Shown: in pieces, positions 35,921 through 44,585 of the stretch | How the letters are laid out: each line of letters starts with the position of its first letter | How positions within the stretch are numbered: the first letter of the stretch is position 1 | DNA from: Tateyamaria omphalii | GTDB lineage: Bacteria > Pseudomonadota > Alphaproteobacteria > Rhodobacterales > Rhodobacteraceae | Length of the DNA: 64,000 nucleotides | Direction: 5' to 3' | Assembly: GCF_014651375.1 (NCBI RefSeq) | Contig: NZ_BMWT01000010.1 | Span: forward strand, 1 to 64,000 | Position numbers and translations under genes: made by a program | The notes under the pieces: model-generated | The model's input: only the letters and a program-made list of their open reading frames with translations | Told to the model about the DNA's origin: nothing | Databases searched by the model: none

Positions 35921-36655
35921 TCATGCAACGCCACAGGCCCACAAGACGGCAGCGCTCACGCATAAGGCTGCGCCGAAGGGCAGTGGACGTTGCCGGATAG
36001 CCATGTCGTGACGATCCCTTGTCATCCATGCGCCAAACAAGGCCAGCAGGGCAGCAAGCAGAACAAGTGTTGGAACCCCTGCTGGGCCAACGGCAGCTCC
36101 AAGTCCGACCATCAGTTTCACATCCCCCAACCCCAGGCCTTCGCGTTTCCGGATCAGGAAATAGGCATAGCGAAGCAGCGCAAATGATCCGGCTCCGATG
36201 GCTGCACCCCACATGGCCTGCAATGGATCGGGCGCCCGCAGGAAAACGGTTGCGGCCAGCGCAACCGTGAAGGCGTCGGGCAGACGGAAAGCCACAAGGT
36301 CAATCACACAAAGGGCGAGCAGCAGCCACAGCATCAGTGCCGTGAGCAAGACGTGTAGCGGCTCGCCTCCGGCCAACACGGCAAAAAGGCCCAAGCCACA
36401 CGCGATAATTTCAATGTACAACAGGTGTGGCGGGATGGCCGCGTGACATGTATTGCAACGGCCTTTGGTCAGAGCAAAAGACAATATGGGCATCAAGTCG
36501 CGCGCCCGCAGTCGGGTTTTGCAGGTGCCGCAATACGAGGGTTTTGCAATGACATCTTCGCCCATGGGAATGCGATCTGCGCACAATGCGATGAAGGACC
36601 CAACACTTGGTCCGGCAAGTACAACAAACACGGTAAGAGGCAATGAGGTCGACAT
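35921..36655 (-). CDS. gspO: Type II secretion prepilin peptidase / N-methyltransferase
   Basis: An integral-membrane aspartic protease (A24 family) of 244 residues that cleaves and N-methylates pseudopilins. It shows the GPSVGSFIALCADRIP start, the zinc-type CGTCKTRLRARDLMPILSF...CNTC tetracysteine loop, and both catalytic Asp segments: CVIDLVAFRLPD and GLGLGDVKL. I start at the ATG at 36655 (MSTSLPLTV), where the first membrane helix begins; 72 upstream codons run through the gspG control region. It is divergent from gspG, and its substrates GspG-K are encoded next door. Confidence 0.95.
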   Translation of the reverse strand: MSTSLPLTVFVVLAGPSVGSFIALCADRIPMGEDVIAKPSYCGTCKTRLRARDLMPILSFALTKGRCNTCHAAIPPHLLYIEIIACGLGLFAVLAGGEPLHVLLTALMLWLLLALCVIDLVAFRLPDAFTVALAATVFLRAPDPLQAMWGAAIGAGSFALLRYAYFLIRKREGLGLGDVKLMVGLGAAVGPAGVPTLVLLAALLALFGAWMTRDRHDMAIRQRPLPFGAALCVSAAVLWACGVA

Positions 36656-36773
36656 TGCCCGCACCGTATCCGGCAGGGTCGGGCGGGGGAAGTGCACGTG
36701 CCGGTAGAATGGCGTGGACAACCCAACAGCGCCCCCTATCATGGGCTGCGGACCTGGGTCGGAGCAGCAATCA

Positions 36774-37235
36774 ATGATGTCGAAATGCACATCGCACCAA
36801 CAAGAAAAGCAAGGGCGCGATGCCGGGTTTTCCCTTTTGGAGTTGATGGTTGTCGTGGTGATCCTGTCCATTCTGGCGCTGGTGATTGTGCCGCGCGTGA
36901 TCGATCGACCGGATCAGGCGCGCGCCGCGCGCGCGCAGTCGGACATTGCGGCTCTGGCCAATGCAGTTCAGCTCTATCGCCTGGACAACTTCAAGTACCC
37001 GACAACGGAACAAGGGTTGCAGGCGCTGGTAAGCCGACCGGTCACAGACCCTGTACCGGACAATTGGGCCGTATCCGGCTATATTGACCGGGTGCCCACG
37101 GACCCGTGGGGGCAACCTTACCAATACCTGTCTCCGGGGGTGCATGGTGACTTTGATGTGTTCACCTTTGGGGCGGACGGTGTGTCCGGAGGAACAGGCG
37201 CAGATGCAGATATCGGAACCTGGACGGGCGGCTAA
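36774..37235 (+). CDS. gspG: Major pseudopilin GspG
   Basis: The main subunit of the type II secretion pseudopilus; about 153 residues. The prepilin leader ends RDAG, followed by FSLLELMVVVVILSILALV, with cleavage between G and F and the conserved Glu at +5. Downstream, the family motifs TTEQGLQALV, DPWGQPYQY and the C-terminal SxGxDG...DI calcium loop (FGADGVSGGTGADADI) are present. Tandem ATGs at 36774 and 36777 follow a GGAG about 10 bp upstream. First gene of gspGHIJKLM; the 118-bp space before gspO should hold divergent promoters. Confidence 0.96.
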   Translation: MMSKCTSHQQEKQGRDAGFSLLELMVVVVILSILALVIVPRVIDRPDQARAARAQSDIAALANAVQLYRLDNFKYPTTEQGLQALVSRPVTDPVPDNWAVSGYIDRVPTDPWGQPYQYLSPGVHGDFDVFTFGADGVSGGTGADADIGTWTGG

Positions 37236-37683
37236 GGCTCGGGCCGATGCCGGGATGACCCTTATTGAGCTACTGGTCGTGGTAACCGTCCTCGCCGTGC
37301 TGAGCGTTGGGGCCACACTGACTGTCGGACGCGTCAAAGGCGACGATGTAGCACAAGATGCGACACGCTTTCTGAACACCTGGCGTTTGCACGCCGACCT
37401 CGCGCGGGAGACGCGGACACCGCAGGGCTTGTTGCTTGATACGAACGGGATGCAGCCGATGCAGCTTGGCGAAACGGGATGGCGCGAGACGGGTGGCAAG
37501 GTCTCTTGGGGCAGTCGCGTTGCGCTGGTTGCCGGGCAGGGCGGGCGGCGCGGCGATGTCCCAGACCTGGTTCTTCTTCCTTCAGGTCAATCCACGGCGT
37601 TCACGGTGACATTTGCCAGCGCACAGTCTGAAACGCTGCGGCGGTGCACCGGCGGCGGATGGACGGTGGCGACATGCGACTGA
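37204..37683 (+). CDS. gspH: Minor pseudopilin GspH
   Basis: A minor pseudopilin of 159 residues. The leader ARADAG precedes MTLIELLVVVTVLAVLSVG, with the Glu at +5. The ATG at 37204 lies 31 bp inside the end of gspG, and this start provides a leader of normal length. The C-terminal domain has the GspH-type ending with a Cys (RRCTGGGWTVATC). It acts in the tip complex of the pseudopilus. Confidence 0.88.
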   Translation: MQISEPGRAAKARADAGMTLIELLVVVTVLAVLSVGATLTVGRVKGDDVAQDATRFLNTWRLHADLARETRTPQGLLLDTNGMQPMQLGETGWRETGGKVSWGSRVALVAGQGGRRGDVPDLVLLPSGQSTAFTVTFASAQSETLRRCTGGGWTVATCD

Positions 37684-38039
37684 GATCAGAGCGTGGTTTT
37701 ACCTTGATAGAGCTCGCGGTCGCCATACTGGTTCTGTCCATAGGCAGCATTGCGGCATTGCGCGGTCTTGATCAGGCGCGTGTATCCGGGGAAGGCGCCG
37801 AAGACCGCGCCCTGGCTCAAATCGTGGTGCGCAACCGGGCCGAGGAAATGCGACTGTTCGGGCCATATGCGTCTTTGCCTGCCGCCGTGACGATGGCAGA
37901 CCGTGATTTCGTCTTGGTGGTGGATCGAGAGACTACCGCCGCCGGGCTGGTCAAGACGATTGTGTCCGCGCATGTCCCGGAGCGTTCGGGTGCGGGCGCG
38001 TCCCTGGTAGTCTACCTGCCAAGCGGAGGGTACCAGTGA
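37674..38039 (+). CDS. gspI: Minor pseudopilin GspI
   Basis: A 121-residue minor pseudopilin. Its leader RLRSERG is followed by FTLIELAVAILVLSIGSIAAL, with the conserved Glu at +5. It overlaps gspH by 10 bp. In known systems GspI nucleates the GspI-J-K tip complex. Length and position in the GHIJK order match the family. Confidence 0.92.
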   Translation: MRLRSERGFTLIELAVAILVLSIGSIAALRGLDQARVSGEGAEDRALAQIVVRNRAEEMRLFGPYASLPAAVTMADRDFVLVVDRETTAAGLVKTIVSAHVPERSGAGASLVVYLPSGGYQ

Positions 38040-38692
38040 TCCGGCGTGACGATGGCATGTCTTTGATCGAACTTGTTGCAGCCATGGCTGTGTTTGGGCT
38101 CATTTCTGTCATGGCTGTGCAAGCACTGAGCGGGACACTGCGCGCCCGTGACAGTTTATCTGCCTTGCAAATTGAAACGGCAGCGCTGACCCGCCCCTTG
38201 GGATTGTTGCGCAACGATTTGGCTTCGGTTGTTCCTCTAGCGTTCTACCCGCCGGAACGCGCTGCACCACGTTCTGCTTTGGGTTTGGCAGCCGGTGGCA
38301 ACAGGCTTGAAATGACTGTTGCAGGTCAACTGGAGTTAACCCATGGAAACACGGTTCAGTCGAATGAAATTTCGCGGGTCGAATGGCGTTTGGACCCAGT
38401 GACGGGAGTGCTCTATCGACGGGTTTGGCGTGCGTTGACACCGCTGAATGCCGCGGCAGCGGGGCCGGAAGTCTCTGTCATGTCGGGTGTGCGACAATTG
38501 ACCGTGCGCAGTTTTTGGCCCAACGGGATCGGATGGCGACCGGGTGTCAGCACCTTTGGCAGGTCAACCGGCCCTTTGGATGAAGACAATGCCGCGTATG
38601 CCGGCTTTTCCACCTGGCTGCCGGATGCGGTTGAGGTCACTCTGACAACAGTCACACATGGCGACATCCGACTGATGGAGACGTTCCAATGA
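38036..38692 (+). CDS. gspJ: Minor pseudopilin GspJ
   Basis: A 218-residue pseudopilin. The short leader MIRRDDG is followed by MSLIELVAAMAVFGLISVMAV. The GTG start overlaps the gspI stop by 4 bp (GTGA). The C-terminal WLPDAVEVTLTT is typical of GspJ. It forms the tip with GspI and GspK. Confidence 0.94.
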   Translation: MIRRDDGMSLIELVAAMAVFGLISVMAVQALSGTLRARDSLSALQIETAALTRPLGLLRNDLASVVPLAFYPPERAAPRSALGLAAGGNRLEMTVAGQLELTHGNTVQSNEISRVEWRLDPVTGVLYRRVWRALTPLNAAAAGPEVSVMSGVRQLTVRSFWPNGIGWRPGVSTFGRSTGPLDEDNAAYAGFSTWLPDAVEVTLTTVTHGDIRLMETFQ

Positions 38693-39597
38693 TCAAGGAC
38701 AGGGGATTTGTCCTGCTGAACGCTCTGGTCATTGTCGCAGCGATGTCGGCGGCTGCAGTATTTGTAGTGGCGCAATCCGAGGCCGGTCGCGTGCGGCTGA
38801 GCGCGGCTCAGACATCCGATCAACTTGATCAATACCTGGATGGCTTCGAAGCCTATGCAATGACGGTGTTGATGGTGGATCGGACTGCTGTCACAACCGA
38901 CGATGGCGACTGGCGCATCGACACCCAATCCCTTGATATGGACCGGGGCACCGTGTCTGGAACGCTGATCGACGTCGAACGCAGGTTCAACCTCAACTGG
39001 CTGGCGGCCGGGAATGCTCCGGGTATGGTTGATGTGCTGTCACGCGCACTGGCTGCAGTCAAAGCGCGTCCTCAGGTTGTTGACCTGGTGGCCGCCGCGA
39101 TGTCGCCCGGGGTGCCGTCCAACGCGCGGGCGTATCTGGCATTCGATCCGCCGCTGGACCCCATCGGTGGTCAGCGCACTTTGTCAGCTGAACTGCACGA
39201 CATTGCCGGTTTGACCCCCTCCGATCTCGACAAACTGGGTCAGGTGGCCACGCTCGCTCCACCCGATAGCCAGCTGAACATCAACACGGCGTCGATTGAT
39301 GTCGTTGCGGCATTCCTGCCTGACTTGACCCGCTTGCAGGTTGCGTCGGTTCTGTCTGAGCGCGAGGAAGAGCCCTTTGTTTCGATCGATGCGTTTTTGG
39401 GACGTGTCGAAGAGATTCAGGGCAGTGGGTTGGGTAACGAATTGGATTTGTCTCGGTTTTCTGTACGTGGTGCTTGGTTCAAGCTGCGCGCGAGCGCCAC
39501 ACTGGAAGGGTATTCGGCGCGCCGTGAGACATTGTTTGAACGTCGCGGCAACGGGTCCTTGCCACGTATCGCCTGGCGGGTCACACAGTACCCCTGA
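38689..39597 (+). CDS. gspK: Minor pseudopilin GspK
   Basis: A 302-residue large minor pseudopilin that caps the pilus. The N-terminus MIKDRGFVLLNALVIVAAMS has the expected glycine junction, but the usual Glu at +5 is absent, as is normal for GspK. The helical insertion domain includes the DLxxLGQVATLAPPDSQLNINTAS segment, with NINTA diagnostic of the helix-hairpin-helix-like region. It overlaps gspJ by 4 bp. Confidence 0.94.
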   Translation: MIKDRGFVLLNALVIVAAMSAAAVFVVAQSEAGRVRLSAAQTSDQLDQYLDGFEAYAMTVLMVDRTAVTTDDGDWRIDTQSLDMDRGTVSGTLIDVERRFNLNWLAAGNAPGMVDVLSRALAAVKARPQVVDLVAAAMSPGVPSNARAYLAFDPPLDPIGGQRTLSAELHDIAGLTPSDLDKLGQVATLAPPDSQLNINTASIDVVAAFLPDLTRLQVASVLSEREEEPFVSIDAFLGRVEEIQGSGLGNELDLSRFSVRGAWFKLRASATLEGYSARRETLFERRGNGSLPRIAWRVTQYP

Positions 39598-39651
39598 CAC
39601 AATGCAAGAGGTTCCATTCCAATTGAACAAGGTTGCGGACTTGGGCATCGT

Positions 39652-40890
39652 GTGGACGAGATCTGCCAACGAAAGGGCCGTATCGTGAGGCGAAACCGCC
39701 ATTTGGGCCAAAAAACTGCTTCGCATGGGTTTGGGCGGCAGTTTGTACAGATTGCCGAAGCCAGCGATGTCGACCGGCGGCAGATTGTTCTTGTGCCTGG
39801 GGCAGCCGTTCCACTGTTGGCGCTTGATCTGCCCGAGAAATTGCGCGGCATTGCGCGAGAGCAGGTGGCGCGACGTCAGTTGCAGGATCGGCTGAGCCTT
39901 GGGGCAGACGACATAGAAATGCGGCCCTTCCATGGTCTGAATGGCAAGGGATGGCATCAGGTTCTGGTGGCGGATACCGAATTGTTGCAGACATGGCGGT
40001 CGCAAATTCCGCGTGGTCGGAATGTTGTTTTGCCAGACTATCTTGCGTTGCCAACCGCCAACGGGGTTTGGGCTGTTCACGCGGACAACACCGGTGTGTC
40101 CGTACGGCTTGGTCCCGACGATGGATTCGGTGGACAAGCAGATGCAGCTCTGGCGGCGCTCTCCGAGGGTATGGCTGATCCCGATCAGAAGCCAAAATGC
40201 GTATTGATGGTCGGGGAGCCCTGGCCAGAGCTTGTGGCTCTGGCACAGGACAACAATGTGACGGTGGTGGAAAACGCGGCCGATGTTGCCAAGATCGAAG
40301 GTCTGGAGGTTCCCACGGTTCTGACGCACGGAGAGCTGGCCTGTAATCTCAGCCGTGATCCTGCATTGGTCAGAGGAAGGTTGCGCAACCAGATCAAGCC
40401 ATGGCGCTGGCCGGTTGCGCTCCTTATGATTGCAATTGCTCTTTGGACCGCCAGTGACCTGCTCGAGATACAACGGCTGCGGGCGGAACGGATTGCAATC
40501 CAGACCGCAACTGAACAGGTTGTGCGGGATGTGTTTGTGCCGAATGGGCCAATTCTTGATGTCCGCAGCCAGGTGCAGCAGGCCGAAGCTGCGATGCGCC
40601 AGTCATCGGTAACGGACAATGAGGTCCCGAATGCGCTGGCCCTGTTCGAAAGGGTTGGTGTGACGATCCATGGCAGCGGAGCACGTATGTTGCGTGCAAG
40701 CAGCCTGGACGGTACGCGGCTTGATTTGCTGGTCGAAACCTCAGGATTTGCCGCAGCGGATGCGCTTACCTCGGCATTGGCTGGCAACGGGCTTGAGATT
40801 CTGGTCGTTGGCTCTCGCCGGACACAAGATGGTGCGGGCGTGCGAACGGAACTACAGCTTATCAGTACCGGGCAAGGAGGTCAGCTGTGA
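39652..40890 (+). CDS. gspL: Type II secretion inner-membrane protein GspL
   Basis: A bitopic protein that docks the GspE ATPase. At 412 residues it has a cytoplasmic actin-like domain (about 1-255), one membrane helix (RWPVALLMIAIALWTASDLL, near 262-281) and a periplasmic ferredoxin-like domain. The start is uncertain: the GTG at 39652 gives the longest frame and the GTG at 39685 (VRRNRH) is an alternative. The first strand of the usual actin-like fold is hard to see. It follows gspK by 54 bp, the only real gap in the G-M run. Confidence 0.88.
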   Translation: MDEICQRKGRIVRRNRHLGQKTASHGFGRQFVQIAEASDVDRRQIVLVPGAAVPLLALDLPEKLRGIAREQVARRQLQDRLSLGADDIEMRPFHGLNGKGWHQVLVADTELLQTWRSQIPRGRNVVLPDYLALPTANGVWAVHADNTGVSVRLGPDDGFGGQADAALAALSEGMADPDQKPKCVLMVGEPWPELVALAQDNNVTVVENAADVAKIEGLEVPTVLTHGELACNLSRDPALVRGRLRNQIKPWRWPVALLMIAIALWTASDLLEIQRLRAERIAIQTATEQVVRDVFVPNGPILDVRSQVQQAEAAMRQSSVTDNEVPNALALFERVGVTIHGSGARMLRASSLDGTRLDLLVETSGFAAADALTSALAGNGLEILVVGSRRTQDGAGVRTELQLISTGQGGQL

Positions 40891-41378
40891 TGGACGGCGT
40901 CATTGATTGGCTGGTCGCGCGGTCCGTGCGGGAACGTTTCCTGATGGCGGTGTGTTTTCTTTTCTTGGTGCCAGTTTGTGTCGTGTTCACGGTATTGTTG
41001 CCCCTATCCGAAAGTCGTGCGGCAGCGCTTGACGCACGTGATGACGCCTTGGCGCTTGAAGCTTGGGTCAGTGATCGCGCCCGGCAAACCGTTGGGCTAA
41101 GTGATCTGACAGAGGTTGCGCGGCCAAATCCGATAGGTTCAACTGGGTTAGAAAAGACATTGGTGGATGCCAATCTGTGGCAGCAGGTGTCCGATCTGGG
41201 TGTGCAAGAAGGTGGTTTGATCGAACTGACCTTTGAAAAGGTTGTGTTCACCGCCCTGGCAAACTGGCTGTCAGGCCAATCACCGATATGGGGCTACGAC
41301 ATTGGCAGTTTCAGGATCGAAGCACTGGACGACCCCGGCCGTGTGTCGGCCCGGATCGTGTTGCGTCCACCGACTTAA
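40887..41378 (+). CDS. gspM: Type II secretion protein GspM
   Basis: A 163-residue bitopic partner of GspL. A short cytoplasmic tail with ARSVRERFLMAV precedes the membrane helix (CFLFLVPVCVVFTVLLPL, residues 23-40), then a coiled segment and a small periplasmic ferredoxin-like domain (IELTFEKVVFTALANWLSG). The start overlaps the gspL stop. It ends tail to tail with the lipoprotein gene, the stops overlapping by 4 bp. Confidence 0.9.
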   Translation: MMDGVIDWLVARSVRERFLMAVCFLFLVPVCVVFTVLLPLSESRAAALDARDDALALEAWVSDRARQTVGLSDLTEVARPNPIGSTGLEKTLVDANLWQQVSDLGVQEGGLIELTFEKVVFTALANWLSGQSPIWGYDIGSFRIEALDDPGRVSARIVLRPPT

Positions 41379-41890
41379 AGCGTCTTAAGGCGAACGGCGA
41401 TGCTCGCGCGTCTGCCGGCAAGTGCGCCCAACGGGTCCAGCTCGGCATTTGACTCCAATACGGTTTTCATCGCCGTGTCTGCTTGTGTCAGGAAGGACCG
41501 GCCTTTTGCCGTGTCGCCGGTTTTCAGAGCGGCCAGACCCAATTCATGGTCCGCTGTTCCCTGTACCGCCAATGCTGCAAACTTCGCGTCGCCGGTTTCT
41601 GCATTTGCCACACGGCGTGCAGTTTTCGAGGCTGCAGCATACTGTCCGTCCCGCAGATAGCTGTGTGCAAGCTCAAGTTCGATACGTGATGTGAGCGGAC
41701 CGGCTTGCTCAACAATCCGCGAATAGGCCTGAATGGCGCGCGCATATCGCCCTGACTCGAGCGCTGTTCGTGCTGTTGCGTACTGTTTTTGGAACGATGA
41801 AACACCAGTTCCCAAGTCGGGTGCGCACCCAACAAGAGTCAAAAGCATCGCCAAGACCGCGAAACTTCGCGCCATGCGTGAAACCTGCAT
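41375..41890 (-). CDS. TPR lipoprotein embedded in the type II secretion locus
   Basis: A protein of about 171 residues with a lipoprotein signal (MARSFAVLAMLLTLVGC, lipobox LVGC) and two or more TPR-like helical repeats (ALESGRYARAIQAYSRIVEQ and LELAHSYLRDGQYAAASKTA). The start at 41890 has GGATAAG upstream; 41875 is also possible. It is encoded opposite to, and between, gspM and gspC. Small outer-membrane lipoproteins near secretin genes often act as pilotins or assembly factors, so this is a candidate for the missing GspS function. That role is inferred only from location and fold. Confidence 0.8.
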   Translation of the reverse strand: MQVSRMARSFAVLAMLLTLVGCAPDLGTGVSSFQKQYATARTALESGRYARAIQAYSRIVEQAGPLTSRIELELAHSYLRDGQYAAASKTARRVANAETGDAKFAALAVQGTADHELGLAALKTGDTAKGRSFLTQADTAMKTVLESNAELDPLGALAGRRASIAVRLKTL

Positions 41891-41988
41891 CTTATCCACT
41901 CGATTTTTATGTTTTTTGTTGTCTTTGCATAGCATAGACAGGCAAATTCCCGCCAAAAAGCAAGAATTATTGCATCGGGGGGCGCACA

Positions 41989-42486
41989 ATGCGGCTTGTT
42001 GCGTTCGGAATGACACTTATAGCGCTCGGAGGGGCGGGCATTGCTGGCGAGCGTTTGCGCGTTGCTTGGCAGTCTATGCAGGACGGCCCGATAGATACGC
42101 AACTGCTGGTCAAGGAAGTATCGTCAGAGCCCAATCAAAGCGCTTTGCAGCAACCGGAAAAGGCGCCGTTTCGCTGGACACCGCTGTTTGGCGAATTGCA
42201 ACCCCCAACCGTGGCAGTTGCACCGACGGTCGTTGAACAGGTGGCGGCACCTGAACCGCCAAAACCACCCCTACCGCCACTCGACAGCTTGGGCTTCAGC
42301 CTCAAAGGCGTAGTACGCTCCGGGGATGCGGTTTGGGGAATGGTATCTCACCCTTCCGGTGATCGCATCCTGAAAGTCGGAGAAGAGTTGGCTGCTGGCA
42401 TACGCATTGACCGAATTGATGCGGCCGGCCTGTGGGTCGATCGGGGTGAAAGCAATCCTGAATTGCTCGGATTTCCGGAACAATAG
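41989..42486 (+). CDS. gspC: Type II secretion protein GspC (short, no PDZ domain)
   Basis: A 165-residue inner-membrane protein. One N-terminal hydrophobic segment (residues 3-20) precedes a Pro-rich linker (PEPPKPPLPPLDSLG) and a homology-region domain (SLKGVVRSGDAVWGMVSHPSGDRILKVGEEL...GIRIDRIDAAGLWVDR). The HR domain binds GspD. The protein ends shortly after it, so there is no C-terminal PDZ or coiled-coil domain. It is divergent from the lipoprotein gene across about 98 bp and heads gspCDEF. Confidence 0.9.
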   Translation: MRLVAFGMTLIALGGAGIAGERLRVAWQSMQDGPIDTQLLVKEVSSEPNQSALQQPEKAPFRWTPLFGELQPPTVAVAPTVVEQVAAPEPPKPPLPPLDSLGFSLKGVVRSGDAVWGMVSHPSGDRILKVGEELAAGIRIDRIDAAGLWVDRGESNPELLGFPEQ

Positions 42487-42623
42487 GTCATGGCGTTCGC
42501 GCCACAGCCGTACGAAATAGAACTTCGAGGCTGTGAATAGAGCCAAATTCGAGTAAGATAGACTAAACAAGTGCAAGATGTCGGCATCAGATCGACACAG
42601 AAGCATCAAGGCAGAGAGCAGTC

Positions 42624-44585
42624 ATGTCCTATCTTCACCCTTTGAGGGTCTGTATTCTTGCGCTGTGCATGTATTGTGCAGGTCTATCGGGGTCCGTGAA
42701 TGCCCAGTCTGGCGCAGATGTAGAGCTTGATCTGCGAGATGCGGACCTGCGCAGTTTTGTCGAAATCGTATCCGAAGCCACCGGTAGCAACTTTGTCCTT
42801 GATCCGGCAGTGCGTGGCACCGTTACGGTTCTTGCGCCGAACCCATTGTCCGCCGATGCGTTGTATGAAGTTTTCCTGACCGTCCTTGAACTCAACCGGC
42901 TGACCGTGATCGAAAACGGCGCGGTCTCACGGGTGGTTCCAATGAACGTCGCCCGCGAACAGTCTACCGGCCCCATCGACATTACCCGCGCCGGATTTGA
43001 AACCCGCGTGATTGAGGTTCGTAATGTGCCCCTGAGTGAAGTGGTCGAAGTGATCCGTCCGCTTTTGCCGGCCGAAGCGGTTCTGACGCCGGTGCCCCGA
43101 GCCCGGTTGCTGCTGTTGTCGGATCGCGCGCAGAATATCTCTCGGATCGAAGCGCTGGTGGCCCGCTTGGATCAGCCACGCGAGGATCCGATTGAACTGA
43201 TCCGCTTGCGCAATGCAAACGCCTCGGAAGTGTTGCAGGTGGTTGAGGCGATGGGGATCGTGCCTGAAGGGGCCGCCGTTTCGGTCGATCGTCGATCAAA
43301 CGCGCTTGTTGTGTCTGGTGATGAAGAGCTGCGCAAACAGCTGCGTGTTCTGGCCTCGCGACTGGACAAGCAACGCGACAGTGTCGTGTCTCATGCCATT
43401 GAACTGAACTATGCAGATGCCGCGACATTGGCTGATGTGGTGCTGCGCGCGGTGCAGACCGAGAACCCCCAACCCGATGCGGCGCAGGCGCGTATCGTGG
43501 CGGACCCGCAAACAAACACCCTGCTGATCAATGCACCCGAAGATCAACTGCACAACATCGTTTCCATGGTGCATTTCCTGGATCGTCGACCGACCCAGGT
43601 GTTGGTTGAAGCTGTCATTTTCGAAATGTCCGTGGAAGGGTTCTCGGACCTGTCAGCCCAGTTTGGGGCCGTGTTGAATAACGCTGTTGTTGGCGGCGTC
43701 GAATTCTCTTTGCCCGGTCGCCCCAGCTTGTCCAGCCTGGTGACGTCGATACTGGATGACACCAACACAAGCACTGTAACCGCCGGATCAGGTGGCGTGA
43801 TCGGTGGCGCTGCGGGTAACAACTCTGATGGCATTGCGGGGCTGTTGACCGCCATTGCATCCACAAATTCGACGCGGTTGCTGTCCACGCCGTCCATCAT
43901 GACGCTCAACAACGAAGAGGCGGAAATCGTCGTAGCACAGAATGTGCCCTTTGTGACCGGGTCCTTCAGCCAGGTCGGTGAAAGCAATTCGCCCGACAAT
44001 CCATTTCAAACTATTGAACGTCAGGATGTGGGTCTAACGCTGAATGTCACACCGCAAATCAACGCGGACCGTACCGTGCGGATGGTCATCAATCAGGAAG
44101 TGTCCAGCCTGACCAACGCAAATGCGGCGGCAGGGGGGGAGATCACGGCACGCAGATCGCTGTCCACAACCGTTCTGGTTCGTGATGGCAATGTCATCAT
44201 GTTGGGCGGCCTGCTCGAAGATGGATCAGGGGCCGTGTCACAACGGGTGCCGGGGATCAGCAAATTGCCTATCGTCGGTGGCTTGTTTCGTGGCAAAAGC
44301 GTTGAAGACAATCAACGTGTACTCTTGGTCATGCTGCGGCCACGCGTGGTCAAGAATGACGCCGAGGCGAAAGCTCTCACAAAACAACTTGCCCGCAAGG
44401 CCAAGGCGACAAGCCTTGCCATCCAACCCATTGATGACGGACAATACCCGCGCACGTCGCAACGGACCTTGCCGTTTGATGGTGCTGACTTGAACCAACC
44501 CTTTGACGCGGGTTACGTGGACGATGTTGCCCAAAGCCGAAACTTCCCACCCCTCCCAACCCGTCTCCGCTTTGGAGGAGGATGA
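42624..44585 (+). CDS. gspD: Type II secretion secretin GspD
   Basis: The outer-membrane secretin; 653 residues with a Sec signal peptide ending GSVNAQ. N0 (DVELDLRDADLRSFVEIVSE) is followed by N1-N3 ring domains and the secretin C-domain: VLVEAVIFEMSVEGFSDLSAQFG, then NVPFVTGSFSQVG, then GLTLNVTPQINADRTVRMVI and GGLLEDG. An S-domain is not obvious at the C-terminus. The last 60 bp overlap the proposed gspE start. A 137-bp gap after gspC holds no other gene. Confidence 0.97.
   Translation: MSYLHPLRVCILALCMYCAGLSGSVNAQSGADVELDLRDADLRSFVEIVSEATGSNFVLDPAVRGTVTVLAPNPLSADALYEVFLTVLELNRLTVIENGAVSRVVPMNVAREQSTGPIDITRAGFETRVIEVRNVPLSEVVEVIRPLLPAEAVLTPVPRARLLLLSDRAQNISRIEALVARLDQPREDPIELIRLRNANASEVLQVVEAMGIVPEGAAVSVDRRSNALVVSGDEELRKQLRVLASRLDKQRDSVVSHAIELNYADAATLADVVLRAVQTENPQPDAAQARIVADPQTNTLLINAPEDQLHNIVSMVHFLDRRPTQVLVEAVIFEMSVEGFSDLSAQFGAVLNNAVVGGVEFSLPGRPSLSSLVTSILDDTNTSTVTAGSGGVIGGAAGNNSDGIAGLLTAIASTNSTRLLSTPSIMTLNNEEAEIVVAQNVPFVTGSFSQVGESNSPDNPFQTIERQDVGLTLNVTPQINADRTVRMVINQEVSSLTNANAAAGGEITARRSLSTTVLVRDGNVIMLGGLLEDGSGAVSQRVPGISKLPIVGGLFRGKSVEDNQRVLLVMLRPRVVKNDAEAKALTKQLARKAKATSLAIQPIDDGQYPRTSQRTLPFDGADLNQPFDAGYVDDVAQSRNFPPLPTRLRFGGG

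Noticed and set aside
39184-40473. 429-codon minus-strand frame opposite gspK and gspL
   Set aside because: It crosses two well-supported genes whose order and overlaps fit a T2SS operon; the frame has no domain and reads as a shadow.
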